Positions 37,801-49,800 of a stretch of DNA of 64,000 nucleotides are shown in pieces. The notes beneath the pieces are model-generated. The model was not told the DNA's origin. It ran no database searches and saw only the letters and a list, made by a program, of their open reading frames with translations. Origin of the DNA: Pycnopodia helianthoides (taxonomy: Eukaryota; Echinodermata; Asteroidea; Forcipulatida; Asteriidae). The first letter of the stretch is position 1. Each line of letters starts with the position of its first letter. Location: positions 22,384,815 to 22,448,814 of the forward strand of contig CM063244.1 of assembly GCA_032158295.1 (NCBI GenBank). Reading direction: 5' to 3'. The translations under genes and the position numbers were made by a program.

Positions 37801-40578
37801 AATTCACAGATTGGTTGTTTGGGGGTGTTCACTGAAAACTAAAAGATGAAATTGAACTTATTTAACATACCCTTAATGTATAGATGGGGTACATTCCCAT
37901 GGCTGATTCTCATTGAAAAAGTATACATTAAATGAACCCGATAAGTTTTATTGACCACAGGTATACAAAGGCAGTGTTTTCTAAATTGATTGTTTGAATT
38001 GTGTTACAATAATGTCTGATTCGTGTAACAGTTGAGTACCAATAAACCCATCCAAACGAATACATGTTATTGATTTTTTTTTAGTATGAGCTTTGAGTCT
38101 CACTGAGGTTTTCGTTTTCCCCAATGTGTGATTGAAACAGTGGACGGAGCTTGGGGTGAGTGGTCAAGCTGGTCAGAATGCTCATCGTCTTGCGGCACTA
38201 ATCGCTTCAGAAGCAGAAAGAGACAGTGTGACAACCAACGACCTCACCTCGGTGGATATCCGTGCCATGGCTCCAAGACTGAACAACAATCATGTAACGA
38301 TGTCCTATGCGAATATAAACCAGGTCTGAAACAACTTGCAAATGAAGTGTAACAAGAATAAAATAAAAAAACACCAACGTGTATTACCTATTGCATTATT
38401 CGCAACAAGCAATCTTTAAAAACAGTGACGAGTGATGGAGAACATGTTCATCGTTTGCACTTTTTAGGAAGTATCTCATGAAGCCTTATTATGTTCTCTC
38501 TCTCAATAAGATTACTTATATATAAATAGATAGATAGATAGATAGATAGATAGCATTTATTGTCCACTCAAAAATTATAGAAATTCGATCTCCACTGGAA
38601 AATAGGTGAAAACTAAACATTAAATGTTAGGAGTCAAACTTTTGACTCCACAAAATGGCCGACCGTGTTAGTTCGCAAAGTTCAAGGAAAACCACGCAAT
38701 TTCGAGGCATACTTGTGTGGATCATTGTATTTTACTTTTAAAACATCTTTATAATCAAATGCATGTTATAACAAACGGTTACAAACGCTTTTTGTAGACC
38801 AACTCGACCGATCCAAGGCAACGTGCACCTTTAAAAAGATTATTGTTGTTGAATGCGAAGTGACTGAAAATAGTTAAACAAATGACTGTGCTTTATTTCA
38901 GAGGATTACGACAACAGTCAATGGCCCGGGAGTGATATGGTAGGGCTATGTTATTCTTATTTTTGGTTTAAAGTATCAAAATAATAATGAACCAATTTTT
39001 ATAGTTTGTATTCAATACACCGTGTAAGTCTCTGCGACGATGAGGTCACCATTGAGCTTCCGGGCACCGCTCAGCCGTCAGCTATGGGAGATTAACGTGG
39101 GTGCAATTTTGTGTGATTTTTTTTACTTCTTTCACATTACATTTTCCACCCCCCCCCCCCAAAAAAAAATAAATAATAAAAAAATAAAATATTGGTGGAA
39201 TGATTACATTTAAAAATAGCAATGTTTAATACAAATTAGATAAAATCTGGAAACTTAAAGGCACAGTACACGTTTGGTTATTGGAGCATACTGATTGTGT
39301 TAATCGTATATAAATGAAGGTACATACAGTAAAAAATAACCTGTGAAAATTTCACTTCAAAAGGTGGTCGCGTTTTTGAGATATTACCGAAAAACCGGAG
39401 CAAATATTTCCACGCAGGAAGAATATTCCCCATAGGAATACACAGTCTGAGAAGCGTTTCTGTTCCAAATTTGGGGAAAGTGATGTATTTTCCATAACCG
39501 TAGTACTTCGAAGTTAAAAGTTCCTCAAATTCATTATATTACCCAACGCTGCTGTACTTCTTACCAAGTAAGTTTTTATTGCCATTAATTTTCAGAGTCA
39601 TTACCAAACGTGTACTGTGCCTTTAAGAGAACATGAAGAAATAGTACTCGACCTCCAACATACGGCTCGAAGTGTCAAAAAGCGAATTTACGCAGACTGT
39701 GTTGCGCAAACCGTGTCGACTGCACTAACTATCCGAAGTTAGGTTGTATTTTAAATCGGAATATAAGTGCTTCGTTACTCAGCACAAAAACAGATCTTAC
39801 GTCGCATGGATTTTACGTGGTGTTGCATGGCGTCGCCGGGACAACGACGTCCTAGTTTCACGCGGTTTGGGTACCGTACTTCTACTAAATGTAGCAGCTT
39901 GCTCGAGTTTGCATGCGCATACGTCAAGGTGTACGACGATTGCCCTTTTATTGCATCTTCTCTATGGTCAGACGTGAAGCGGAAGGTCAGCTTTAAAAAA
40001 AACAAGATATTTTTCCAAAGTTTGCGAAATTGTTTACAATTTACAATTTCTAAATTTAGTTTTTTTTTAACTATTCAAACCACATTCATTGGGTGAAATT
40101 TATAAAAACATCGCAATACAAGTTCTTTTCAAAAACAACTGCCACAACACACGCTGTAGCTGCTATTCAAGGTCCAGATTGAAAGTCGTACTTTCTCGAG
40201 GTCAACTTACACAGTCTATTATAATGGGAGACTTTTGGTGACACAAGGTGGCAATGTGCACATGCTCAGACCTACTTTTGCACACCCGCCCGAGTTAACT
40301 CACCTTAAATTATAATAACAGCAAATCTAAAAGAATACAACCAAAACTCGGCAACTGCATCACTAATTGACTCTCTTTTTTCTGCATTCCTTTAGGTATC
40401 AGATATTGGAGTACCCTGCGACGACGAAGATTTGGCCGAGGGAGGTAGTGGGTGTGGGACTGCAGCTGCTACTGGTAGCGGTGATGGAGGATTGAGTGAT
40501 TATGAGCAGCCGGAGTATGTTGATACAAGTGATGACACCGATGACACCAGTAGTAGTGATTTGGTGGTGCCGGAGTAA
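31832..40578 (+). CDS. Gene B: properdin-like protein (TB-like module, 5 TSP1 repeats, acidic tail), 474 aa
   Basis: Nine coding exons: 31832-31931, 33253-33477, 33888-34058, 36441-36611, 36875-37051, 37457-37633, 38141-38323, 38902-38939, 40396-40578. A signal peptide ends near residue 33. The TB-like module (about 34-91) has cysteines 41, 50, 70, 71, 87 and 91, with [14 protein letters not shown] and ADECC; human properdin starts with the same C..C..CC..C..C pattern. TSRs: about 109-165, 166-222, 223-281, 282-340 and 341-401, each with a Trp ladder ([63 protein letters not shown]). The C-terminus (about 402-474) is acidic and Ser/Thr-rich ([10 protein letters not shown]). Vertebrate properdin is of similar length (about 470 aa) with TB, six TSRs and an acidic end. 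The last two joins are the weak point: the donor after TSR5 is CAG|GTCTGA, and an unspliced form would stop at 38352. A binding role for opsonised surfaces is inference. Confidence 0.82.
31932..33252. other. Intron 1 of gene B
   Basis: 1.3 kb between signal-peptide and TB-like exons. It contains MITE X copy 3 (32791-33179) and a GAA-rich patch near 32310. No other feature was recognised. Confidence 0.55.
32791..33179 (+). mobile_element. TTAA-flanked MITE family X, copy 3
   Basis: 389 bp, TTAA at both ends, with the family ends AAGGAACATTACAGAATTGG and CCAATTCTGTAATGTTCCTT. It lies in gene B intron 1, ending about 75 bases before the TB-like exon. Confidence 0.9.
34122..34845. mobile_element. 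Composite element with long inverted ends, between direct repeats
   Basis: CCTCGTGAGTAG occurs at 34110-34121 and again at 34846-34857. Inside, the left arm (from 34131, ATCTGACGTCACACTTCGAG) is the inverse of the right arm (ending near 34845), over at least 28 bases. The interior holds a second hairpin around AGGATAAAGACAGG/CCTGTCCCTATCCT (about 34305-34405) and an 18-bp satellite. The left third is shared with 51199-51428. It lies in gene B intron 3. Confidence 0.75.
34414..34552. repeat. 18-bp minisatellite inside the composite element
   Basis: About eight units of ATTTCATTGGATACAATT with variants ATTTTATTGGATAAAAT. It lies inside the 34122-34845 element. Confidence 0.9.
34858..36440. other. 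Remainder of gene B intron 3
   Basis: No TSR exon found, although the 2.4-kb gap between TSR1 and TSR2 would be the natural place for a sixth repeat. There are two weakly similar patches, 35240-35330 and 35690-35790, sharing GCATTGAACTG(A/T)CACGCGAGG, and GGCTTCGGCTGTTGC-type sequence near 35510-35555. Confidence 0.5.
38324..38362 (+). terminator. Alternative short 3' end of gene B
   Basis: If the weak donor at 38324 is not used, the frame continues for nine codons to TAA at 38350-38352, followed at once by AATAAA (38357-38362) and a second overlapping signal. This would make a 410-residue form without the acidic tail. Confidence 0.5.
38526..38553. repeat. (ATAG)n microsatellite
   Basis: About seven tandem ATAG units within the gene B intron after the TSR5 exon. 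Confidence 0.95.
38636..38835. mobile_element. Short interspersed repeat (family W)
   Basis: About 200 bp. The blocks GACTCCACAAAA, CGACCGTGTTAGTTCGCAAAG, GAAAACCACGCAAT, ACTTTTAAAACATCTTT and a closing GTGCACCTTTAAAA recur at about 3293-3450 and 55588-55725 with CCGTGTTTGTTCACGAAGTA and GTGTCCCTTTAAA. Probably a MITE; its ends were not settled. Confidence 0.65.
39255..39626 (+). mobile_element. TTAA-type MITE family Z
   Basis: 372 bp beginning TTAAAGGCACAGTACACGTT and ending with its inverse, AACGTGTACTGTGCCTTTAA. The ends resemble family Y (TTAAAGGCACTGGACACGTT) but the interior is unrelated. It lies in the last intron of gene B. A fragment of the same end occurs at about 59192-59215. Confidence 0.85.
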
Positions 40579-40645
40579 ACCTAACTAGTGTATTAATCAG
40601 AATACATAGTAAAACCTAGTGCCACAATCATTTTACTGGTGGTAC

Positions 40646-41017
40646 TTAAAGGCACTGGACACGTTTGGTAGGTGTCAAAGACCAGTCTTCTCACTTGGTG
40701 TATCCCAACATATGCACAAAATTACAAACCTGTGAAAATTTGGGCTCAACTGGTCATCGAATTTGCAAGAGAACAATGAACGAAAAAGCACCCTTGTTGC
40801 ATTACTTTGTGTGCTTTCAGATGCATAATAAAAGGCTTCAGCTAGAAGTTTTTATTATTTGAGTGATAAATTACCTCTTTCTCAAAAACTCCGTTACTTC
40901 AGAGGGAGCCGTTTCTCACAACGTTTTATACAATCAACAGCTCTCCGTTGCTTGTTAAGTAATTGTGTATGCTAACAATTATTTTGAGTAATTACCAATA
41001 GTGTCCAGTGCCTTTCA
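40646..41017 (-). mobile_element. TTAA-type MITE family Y, copy 3
   Basis: Inverted copy starting TTAAAGGCACTGGACACGTT and ending AGTGTCCAGTGCCTTT, with the last TTAA degenerated to TTCAG. It lies about 70 bases after the gene B stop codon, so it may form part of the 3' untranslated region. Confidence 0.85.
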
Positions 41018-42646
41018 GCCCAACAGTTTTCTGTAAACAGAAATAATCTTCCATAACATAGGTTACACCGTTCAAAATGTGATGAAATAAGATTGTTGTG
41101 ACTGGTATCCAGCTGAGTATTATGGCTTTATAGACACCAGTCAAAACAACAACAACTATTCATAATACCTATACAATAACAGCTTTGTGAAATGGGCGCC
41201 ATTAGGTTGTTTTACAAGACAAAGGAGGGCTAAAGAGGCATTTTGTGAAATTTGATTCATCTCTCTTGCTTTACATCACCAAAATGTTATACTACACCTT
41301 GTTGTAGAATGAGTAATCCTTTATAAAATGAGTAATATCTTACATAACGAATAACCCACTGTCAGCATGTAGTCAGTATTTTTCTTGCATTTCTTGTAAA
41401 GCAACTGAACGAACAGCTGAGGAAAACTAAAATTTAAAAACAAGAAAATGAAAAACGAATAATTGTTCATAAAATGAGTAATACGTTATATAACAAGTAA
41501 CACACTGTCAGCAAATCGAATAATAATATAAGAATGTTTTGAGGAGTAAACTACTATACACTCGAAAAATTCCCGGATTAGAATTATCCTAGATTCTGGG
41601 TCATTTCTGGGTCAGGCTGACCCGGAAACTATTGTAAAGAAGGGATTTTGACCAGGGTTTGGGTCAGTACGACCCTTTTCTGGGTCATTTCACACTGACC
41701 CATAATTAGGTCAGGCTCCACGGGACCCGAATCCTGGTCAATTCTGACCAAGTAGTTTTTAGAATGTATCTTATACTGAACAAATTTCGTACGAAGGAAG
41801 AGCAACAATGTGCATCGCAGGGAGCGGGGAATGCCGGGAAGCTTTGAGAGAAACTCTTGGAAAAACGAAAGTACATTACAATATCCGTCGGTTCATAAGC
41901 AGCATTACAAGAATTTGAACGATTTGACGGTGAACAACTAAAAATGTCAGTTTGATTTTGACTTTGGTTTATATTATTTTTTCTTGTTTTAATATCGTTG
42001 TGGTGGGAATAGATACTACGTCTTATTTGTAATTGTTTCTTTGTGTCTTTTTTTTTATGTTCCTTCGTCAAATTTGAATCGTAAAGGGTGAGGGACAAGA
42101 TTCGTTTCGGAGGTACTTTTTACTGTCGATTGTAACTGACTGTAGACTCTCTGTCGAAGTTTCATACATCGATGTTCTCTTGTTGTTGTACATTGAGTGC
42201 CTTTTTTATCTGTGATAATAGTTATAAGTTTGCATTTCCTTATTTAAAGTTAGTTTGTATTAATATTTGTTGTTGTTCCTACTTAAACTTCAAATAATTA
42301 CATCGGAAGATAAATAAACCTCAACAATTAGACAATTTTAAATAAAGCAATTGATAAATTGTATCAACCTTAAATAAAGGTCTGCTAACTTCAACTGGTA
42401 TTTGTAAACTCATTTGCTTCCTGGTAACTCCAATTTAAAGTCAGATTACCTGCAGGCGAACTTGTAAATTAAACAAAGCTTGAAAGTTTTACTTGCCCAA
42501 ATAAATCATTTAAACTAGACTGAATTGCAGATGTAAACAACGACCCAAAACCGTCCCTGGTACAGCTATTCGGATAGTCTCGAAATTGTCAAGTCTGGAG
42601 TGATCACGTGACATGAATACGGTAGTTGCTTCCTGCAAACGAGTGC
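41018..42646. other. Intergenic region between genes B and C
   Basis: No exon supported. It contains the family V element (41559-41766) and several AATAAA motifs around 42305-42375 with no assigned gene. The upstream flank of gene C has TCACGTGACA near 42604, an E-box-like word. Confidence 0.5.
41559..41766. mobile_element. GGGTCA-rich short element (family V)
   Basis: About 208 bp beginning CACTCGAAAAATTCCCGG and ending TTTTTAGAATG. Full of GGGTCA/TGACCC words every 15-20 bases. This is the best-preserved of the four copies. Confidence 0.8.
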
Positions 42647-42654
42647 TATAAAAG
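42647..42654 (+). promoter_or_regulatory. TATA box of gene C
   Basis: TATAAAAG lies 68 bases before the gene C start codon, which predicts initiation near 42677 and a short 5' untranslated leader. Confidence 0.7.
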
Positions 42655-42714
42655 TTGGCCCGTGCTCGTAACGCGCCAAATTCTGTGCCATTTGTTCGAG
42701 TATCAAGAGTCACC

Positions 42715-43758
42715 ATGATGTCTTCGTTCCCTGTAGCTGGTTCAACACTGCTGTTATGTGCACTTCTGTTTGGTGAGATATACTATTGGTTTTTGATATG
42801 AATTGTTTATTTATTTTTTTACATTAAGCCAAACAATCATTCGCCCGCTCAATTATTCTTCGACTAGCTATAGTCAAAACACGCAGCGTTTGAGTGACAT
42901 CTACAGCGACTATGGTTAAAGGAACATTACAGAATTGTTGTAACAAATATATAATAACGGTGTTCTTATCTACAATTATCAAACAATAATGGTGCTGCAA
43001 AAGGCAACTTCAGTTTTAATCTGGTTCAGCGTCCAACCAAGAAGGCATTATTGTAATTTTTCATCGTTGGGGCGCACTTTCATCTTTTCTGTGAAGAAGT
43101 GTTGGCTGTTGACCATGTGTGGTACGTTTTTGGGTTGTTTTTTTTTGTTTTTTTTCTTTATTTATTTATTTATTTTTTATTTATTTATTTTTTTTTTTTT
43201 TTGGGGGGGTTCTTAGCACTGCTGCATACGCCACTGTCCCTAACACTCTACTCTACTGAAATGTTCACAGAGCTGGTAGTTTTGTTATCAACTTGTTTCG
43301 ACTATGTGATTGTAGCCATTATCAGGAGGCAATCTAAATACAGCCAGTGCACACATCTTTTAAAAAGTTGAAAACGAACCAAACGGCTCTTCTCATTTAA
43401 CCTTTCTTCCCAGGGTACATTTCAGAATAAATAGTCTGTCTATCTCCAGGATGGAAAGCTGCAAATTTTTTACCTCACCCGAGATTGTAAGACAATAGTT
43501 TGTTCTGAGATAAACATACAAATAACATTTGACTTGGTCTTCCACGTCGTCATTAACGAGGCCGTTACTTATAATTACTTTAAAACCTGTTTAGTATTAA
43601 GCGCAGTATTAAGAGCAAATGGCTGTAAAAAAAAAAAATCCGTCTAGTGGTCCGATCGAACAATGCTTCACTTCATACAAGGAATGCACCAAATCACGAG
43701 CTTCTCGTTAGTTCGCGGGAGACTTCACTAGCTCTTTGAAAAGACTCCGGCCATTTGC

Positions 43759-43808
<50 letters not shown>

Positions 43809-43855
43809 CTTCTTCTTCTTCTTCTTCTTCTTCTTCTTCTTCTTCTTCTTCTTGA

Positions 43856-43889
<34 letters not shown>

Positions 43890-46800
43890 ATTAATGATAA
43901 TTCAAACCAATTTGTCAGAATGAGCGAGACTCGTTAATGTCATTTTATTTCAAACCGGATTAATATTCCCCTCCCCCTATCATTTATACCTGTATCATGA
44001 CTGTATTATGAAGATTGTTTTCTTTTTCGAATGAGATATCACCTTACTCACAAGGACGGACGGCCACTTCAAGGTGAGGGCTACAACTTAACTGATTTGG
44101 GCTGTCGACCTAAGTCAACTGTCACCAGGGGCACGTTGCCACCTACTCCTGTGACTGAAAAAGGGTTACCCCCTTCACAGTCCGTAAGGATGTAGGCATG
44201 GGTATCATCCACTATTAGAGCCTGGCTGGTAGAGCAGAATGCACTACCTTCCCAACTTTTTACGAAGCAGTTATGGTTAAGTACCTTGCTCAAGGGCGCA
44301 AGTGTCACGACCGGGATTCGAACCCACACTCTGCTGGAGATAAAAACGCCAACCCGACCATTTGAACAAACATCCTAATAACATACATTACACAACAATG
44401 GTGCAACCGTTCTCGTCCACGACGTTCTTCATAAAACAGGTCTACTTGTAAACAATGGTATTTGAACGAAACAAGGCAAAGGAAAAAATAAATGCTGCAG
44501 GTTTCACTGCACTCGAAACATAACGAAGTTAAAGTAAACAAAACAGAAGGAGCGGTTTCACCCAAAGTAGACAAACTATTAACAGATGATACAAGTAATA
44601 AGAACTTCACCATGTTCATTTAGCTCAAAGCACCTGTTTAATTGAAAACAGACACAAAACAAACATGCAATAGTTCAAGTGCATGATGTAAGAGGGTGCC
44701 TACTCGTAGAATTAAAAAGAAAAAAGAAGAAAAAAAACATTGGGGGAAGGTAATGTGCCGACTTTCGGTTTCAGTGGATCATTTTTTCAAGTGTGAATTG
44801 AAACAGGTGCTGTCACTAATAACCCTCAGCATTGAACATTTACGGCAAAATATAGCGAACTTGTCAACATGAACATGTATATTGCTGGAACGAGACTCGA
44901 AACAAAGACACATTATCGGCGAGTCAATTTATTTGTAAGAAATATTTACACGGTCCCTCGTATGAACACGCCCAAGTTTCAATGAATAATTTGATATTGA
45001 TTCACCTTTCTTTACATGTTTAACTTCCCGTGTACTAGGATTGTGTCTGGCCAATCCAATCAGCGTGGATATCCAAGGGCCATATGTAGGTAGGTAATTA
45101 CCTTTACAGATTATACAAAGCACTTTTTAAAGTTTAAAAGCCCTCCCTCTTTATTTGCATTTTATAGGGTTATATTAATGAGACTATAGGGCCATGGAAC
45201 TTAAAGCTATTTACAAGCAATTCGTTTCTCACACTTCACTTAAAAAGTTTCTCAAATATTTCATTCTGGTTATTGAAGAACTATTACAGAATTATTTAAG
45301 AGTTTCTGTTTTGCTTGTTTGTTGTTGTTTTTTACCTCGAATATGCTTGAAAAAATGGAATTTATTTATGTGCTTGCCCTTCAGTCTTTTTATTATTCCT
45401 TTTGTTCTTCCTTTATTTTATAAAAACATCTTAGACCAGTGTTGCGTTGTGCTCAGTAACCTTTGACCTAGGCAACTAATTGCAAACACAATGTCTATTC
45501 ATAACAGGACAATAGTTGTCTTTTGTCTTAATATTTAAAAGACACATGATATAAATATCGCACTCACATTGAACCTTATGAGGGCGATATTTCTACCACG
45601 CCTGCTGTTTATTTGAGATTTTGTTGACCTTCCAGGACTTCCATGCACCAGTGAACCGCTTGGGATGGAAAGTGGAGCTATTCCTGATGATAAGATAACT
45701 GCATCATCATACTACAAGTCTTACCACCCAAGATATGCTCGACTTAATGGTAGTTAGTCATAAAACATCACTTTGGCTTCCAATGATTAAGTTCAAGACA
45801 AAGTAGATTGTAAAAAAAAGAGAGAAAAAAAGAGATGAACTCAATCAGTTTCATTATGAACAAAGCTCACTGATCATCATACCAGTGCCAACACGACAGG
45901 AAAAAGTGTTCGTATGTCATAGTCTGAGAAGCAATTTCGGGAGACAAAATATCTCTTTAGAATTTTTTCGATTGCCACTATCAAAATTTTAATACCACAC
46001 GGTAACACCAATTTGTTATTGTCAAATTTAAACGTTGTTTCACAACTTAGAAACTATAACTATCAGGTTTACAAACCTCTCTTTACACAGATGACAACAC
46101 GTGGTGGCGCCCCACAAAGATCGCGAACTCATGGATTCAAGTTGACTTGGGATTGCCAAGTCCAGCTGTTACAGGAGTAATTGTACAGGGACCCGCTGAA
46201 AATTACTTTGTTACAGCTTTCAGTGTGCAGTACAGCGATACTGGATCTTTTCAAAGCTGGAAGGATTTCGAAGATGAGGGCGGAAATATTATACGGGTGA
46301 GAGAGCCTAATGCGAAGCTCGATCAGAAAAAAAAGATACCCTAACTAAGAATAAAGATGTCATTCATAATTATTTGAATTAGCTTTCACAACATGACAAA
46401 ATGCGCCTATAGAAAGGATCCCCGTCTTTTAACATGAGATGGAAACAATCTAAGCTTTATTTTAAGTTTATAGGAAGCCAATTTGATAATGCTAAAGACT
46501 ATAGAATTCCAACGTCACCGACTTTGAGGCAAAAAAAAGAAAAGGAAACAGTCCCCCTGCCTTTTGGAAAAAAGGGAGGAGGCGGGCCCCCTTTTTTTTA
46601 TTGGCCGCCCGACACATTTTTTAAGACAACCGGCCGGGCTATTTTCAAGATGGTTGCCTGCTTTTTCTGTTTTTTTTTTTTTTGGTGTGCTTAAGTAAAA
46701 ATCGATGTTATGTGTTTTAGAATTGATTTTTTTTTCGTCAGAGATCATAAAAACAACAACAACAACGAAAAACCGGCCTCTGAAAAGGAAGCGGCCGGGG

Positions 46801-49800
46801 ACGCTAAACATGTTATTTTTTTATTTGGCTTAACTTTAGTGGAGTTCAACCCAGTTAGGCCTATGTTCAAAATTCCTTATTTTTGATTACCTTGTTGTTG
46901 TTGTTCAAGCTCAACGCTAGCCCTTATCACTGCATCCGTTCGTTTAACTATGTTAGTTTCTATCTTATTTTTATGATATGGCCTAGAGTCATGGAAAACG
47001 AGGTGTCCTTTTAAAATGCTTCTGTTAAACATTTCAGTTCAATGGGAGTGACAACTCGGGTCGACAAGTGACTGTTGACTTTCCCGTGACGCTGAGGACA
47101 CGATTTTTGCGACTATTGCCATTTGATTGGGTGGGTTCTTACGGTTATGCATATTTGGACTTCGAAGTGTTTGGGTGTCGAGGTAATGTAAAAAGAAAAT
47201 GAAATTAATTGTTAACAAGTAGCTTATCTGTTTCAACTAAACAGTTTGCATTGGATCTATTTAGTTTCTAAAATGCATTGTCTCTGCCTTCGATAAAAAG
47301 TTTTGTCGTCTTTCATTGTTTTTTTAAAGAGGGTATGTCCGATTAGCGGGAGGTGATGACGCACTACGAGGTCGAGTAGAGATTTTCCATAACGATGGTT
47401 GGGGCGCGGTTTGTGATACCAACTGGGACTTCAAGGATGCGACTACTGTATGCAGGCAGCTCGGTTATTTTGAAGCGAGCGAGGCAACGAACGGTTCGTT
47501 CTTTGGTGAGACACAACTTTCCACAGTGATGAACCGCGTTGCTTGCCAAGGGACAGAGTCTTACCTCTCCGAGTGTCCATTTGTATGTGACGGATTTCAG
47601 CCGTGTAACAGCACAGCAGGAGTAGTCTGTAAACCAAGTAAGGAATTTCCGTAACTTCCTCACTCTTTGCAATGTTTTATATCGAATAAGTATACGTGTT
47701 ACACGCCTGATCTCTTCAGACGATGTAAGAAATTCATCTTGACCCAATTTTGAGCTGCTGAAGCAGACAGGTTTTTTTCTGATAAAAAAAAAAATGAATA
47801 CATAAATAAGCTGGTGTGGCAGAACATTCTGTCCCCCAGAGATTCCTTCCCTCCATGAAGCGAATTGTGTAGAAATTCCGTCTAAATAGCGCCCTCTTTT
47901 GAATCAACTTCCTTCAGCACATGTATCCCCAATTACACCGGAAGCCAGTCACAGTCGGTATGTTTGATATGGTATTTTGGTTGCTGGTAAGCAAATGATT
48001 GTTTTTGTGTTGAGCTACTTTCTGTGTTTAAGCAGCTCTAAAGTTTGGTGCCAAGATGTAAGGCTATAAATTGAGGGTGTCATTCAAAGTATGTTCCGGC
48101 ACAAAGTGATTGAATATTGCAACTTTTCTTTACATTTCCTTTTTTTATATTTTCGTTTATGATCTGATTCATTGTTAAAGGAACATTACAGAATTGGTAA
48201 GAACAAAAATACTTTTTGATCATAGATTTACATAAAACTTACACAGTCTAATGATGATGATAGTAGAAAACATCCCTTGAAATATTTCTGTCTGAAATGC
48301 CATATTTGATGAGAAATGAATAAACTAATTTTCCGATCGGAGTTTATCGCTCAGTGAGCGTTTTATTCATTTGTTGAATCTATATGATTTCCGTGCAAAT
48401 GTGTAATCGGTTTTTCACTATTTTCTCGTGACCCAGATGGCCGATCGATCTCGAACTTCTACAGGTTTGTCAGTTTATGTATATGGTGGATTACATAAAG
48501 TGCTTACACTGCCAGCAACTTTTTTTTTTTTTAGCAAAAACCAATTCTGTAATGTTCCTTTAACAAAAACAGCAACATGCTTGTCCACCTTTGATTTCTA
48601 ATAAGTCCTGTGCTTGCTTGAAAGTTTGGTCCCTGACTGTAAGCAAATACAAATACATGAACCAAAGAATTCCAAATAATGTTCGTCGAATCATTTTATT
48701 TTCTACCTCAATGTCCTAATAACCATTCTTAAGTCTTTTCACCGTTTATCATCAAATGACTGTAAGTTTAGAATTAAAAACAATTACATTATCTCTTTTT
48801 AAGGCAGGGGATGCTTTTGTTAATTACTTAAGAAACACATTACCATAAAAACTTACCTGGTAAGGAGCACCTGAGAGCTGCTGATAGTATAAAACCTTGT
48901 GAGAAACGACTATCCTCTGAAGTATTGTAGTTTTTTTTAGAAAGAGGTAAATTCTTACTAAAATTATTTGAATCTGAGAAAGGCTTCAGGCATTAAGCCT
49001 TTCTCAGGCATTTGTAATAACACAATTCTATGCAACAATTGTTTTTTTCTGTCTTTCATTATTCTTTTGCAAACTTCGATGACCAATTGTGCAAACTTTT
49101 CACAGGGTTTTGCTTTTTCTACGCATGTTGGGATACACCAAGTGAGGATACTAGTCTTTGACAATTACCAAAAATATATCCTGCCTTTATAAGTTATCTA
49201 ACTTATATTTTGTTCTAAATTTAAAGATACCATTCGACTAATGGGGTCTAATGGTACCGCAAGTGGGCGTGTGGAGATTTACAAAGATGGTTTTTGGGGT
49301 AGCATCTGTGACAACGACTGGGACATCACTGATGCTGGGGTGGCCTGCAGGCAGCTGGGTTTTGCTGGGGCAGAGAATGCCACGTCTGGTGGTTATTTCA
49401 GTCAGGGGAGCGGTCCCACCAGATTACTGCATGGAGTAATGTGTGATGGCTCCGAGACCGAAATCACTGACTGTCCGTCGCATTGCTGGGATGAGCCGAA
49501 ATGTAACAGCACAGAGACTGCTGGAGTCTTCTGTTTTGAAGGTATGTTCAGCAGATAAAACATTGTGATTTTATTCCTCAACTTGCAACCATTATGGGAT
49601 TGTTATGACCCATGAACACATTTCCGGTGTATTTGATGAGCTTAATGAAGTGTTTTTGCTGGAGATTATGAACTATCAATTCATGAATCAATTCTACCCC
49701 ACTGAATAATTTTGTTCTGGTATTTTTGCTATTTTCTCAATATGCATCCAAAGTTCGTTTGAGTCAATTATTCGTTCTGCAAAGATCGGTAAACACATGT

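Larger units (their letters stand above)
42773..45635. other. Intron 1 of gene C
   Basis: 2.9 kb. It holds one orphan end of MITE X (42916-42940), T-rich low-complexity sequence near 43140-43205, the TTG/TTC microsatellite and a SINE body. No extra exon was recognised. Confidence 0.55.

Noticed and set aside
38902..38939. Treating the 38-base exon of gene B as certain
   Set aside because: It fits the phases (1 to 0) but is short and has no domain signature; kept in the model with the alternative ends stated.
43755..43937. Poly-Val/poly-Leu open frame
   Set aside because: Trinucleotide microsatellite TTG/TTC translated in one frame.
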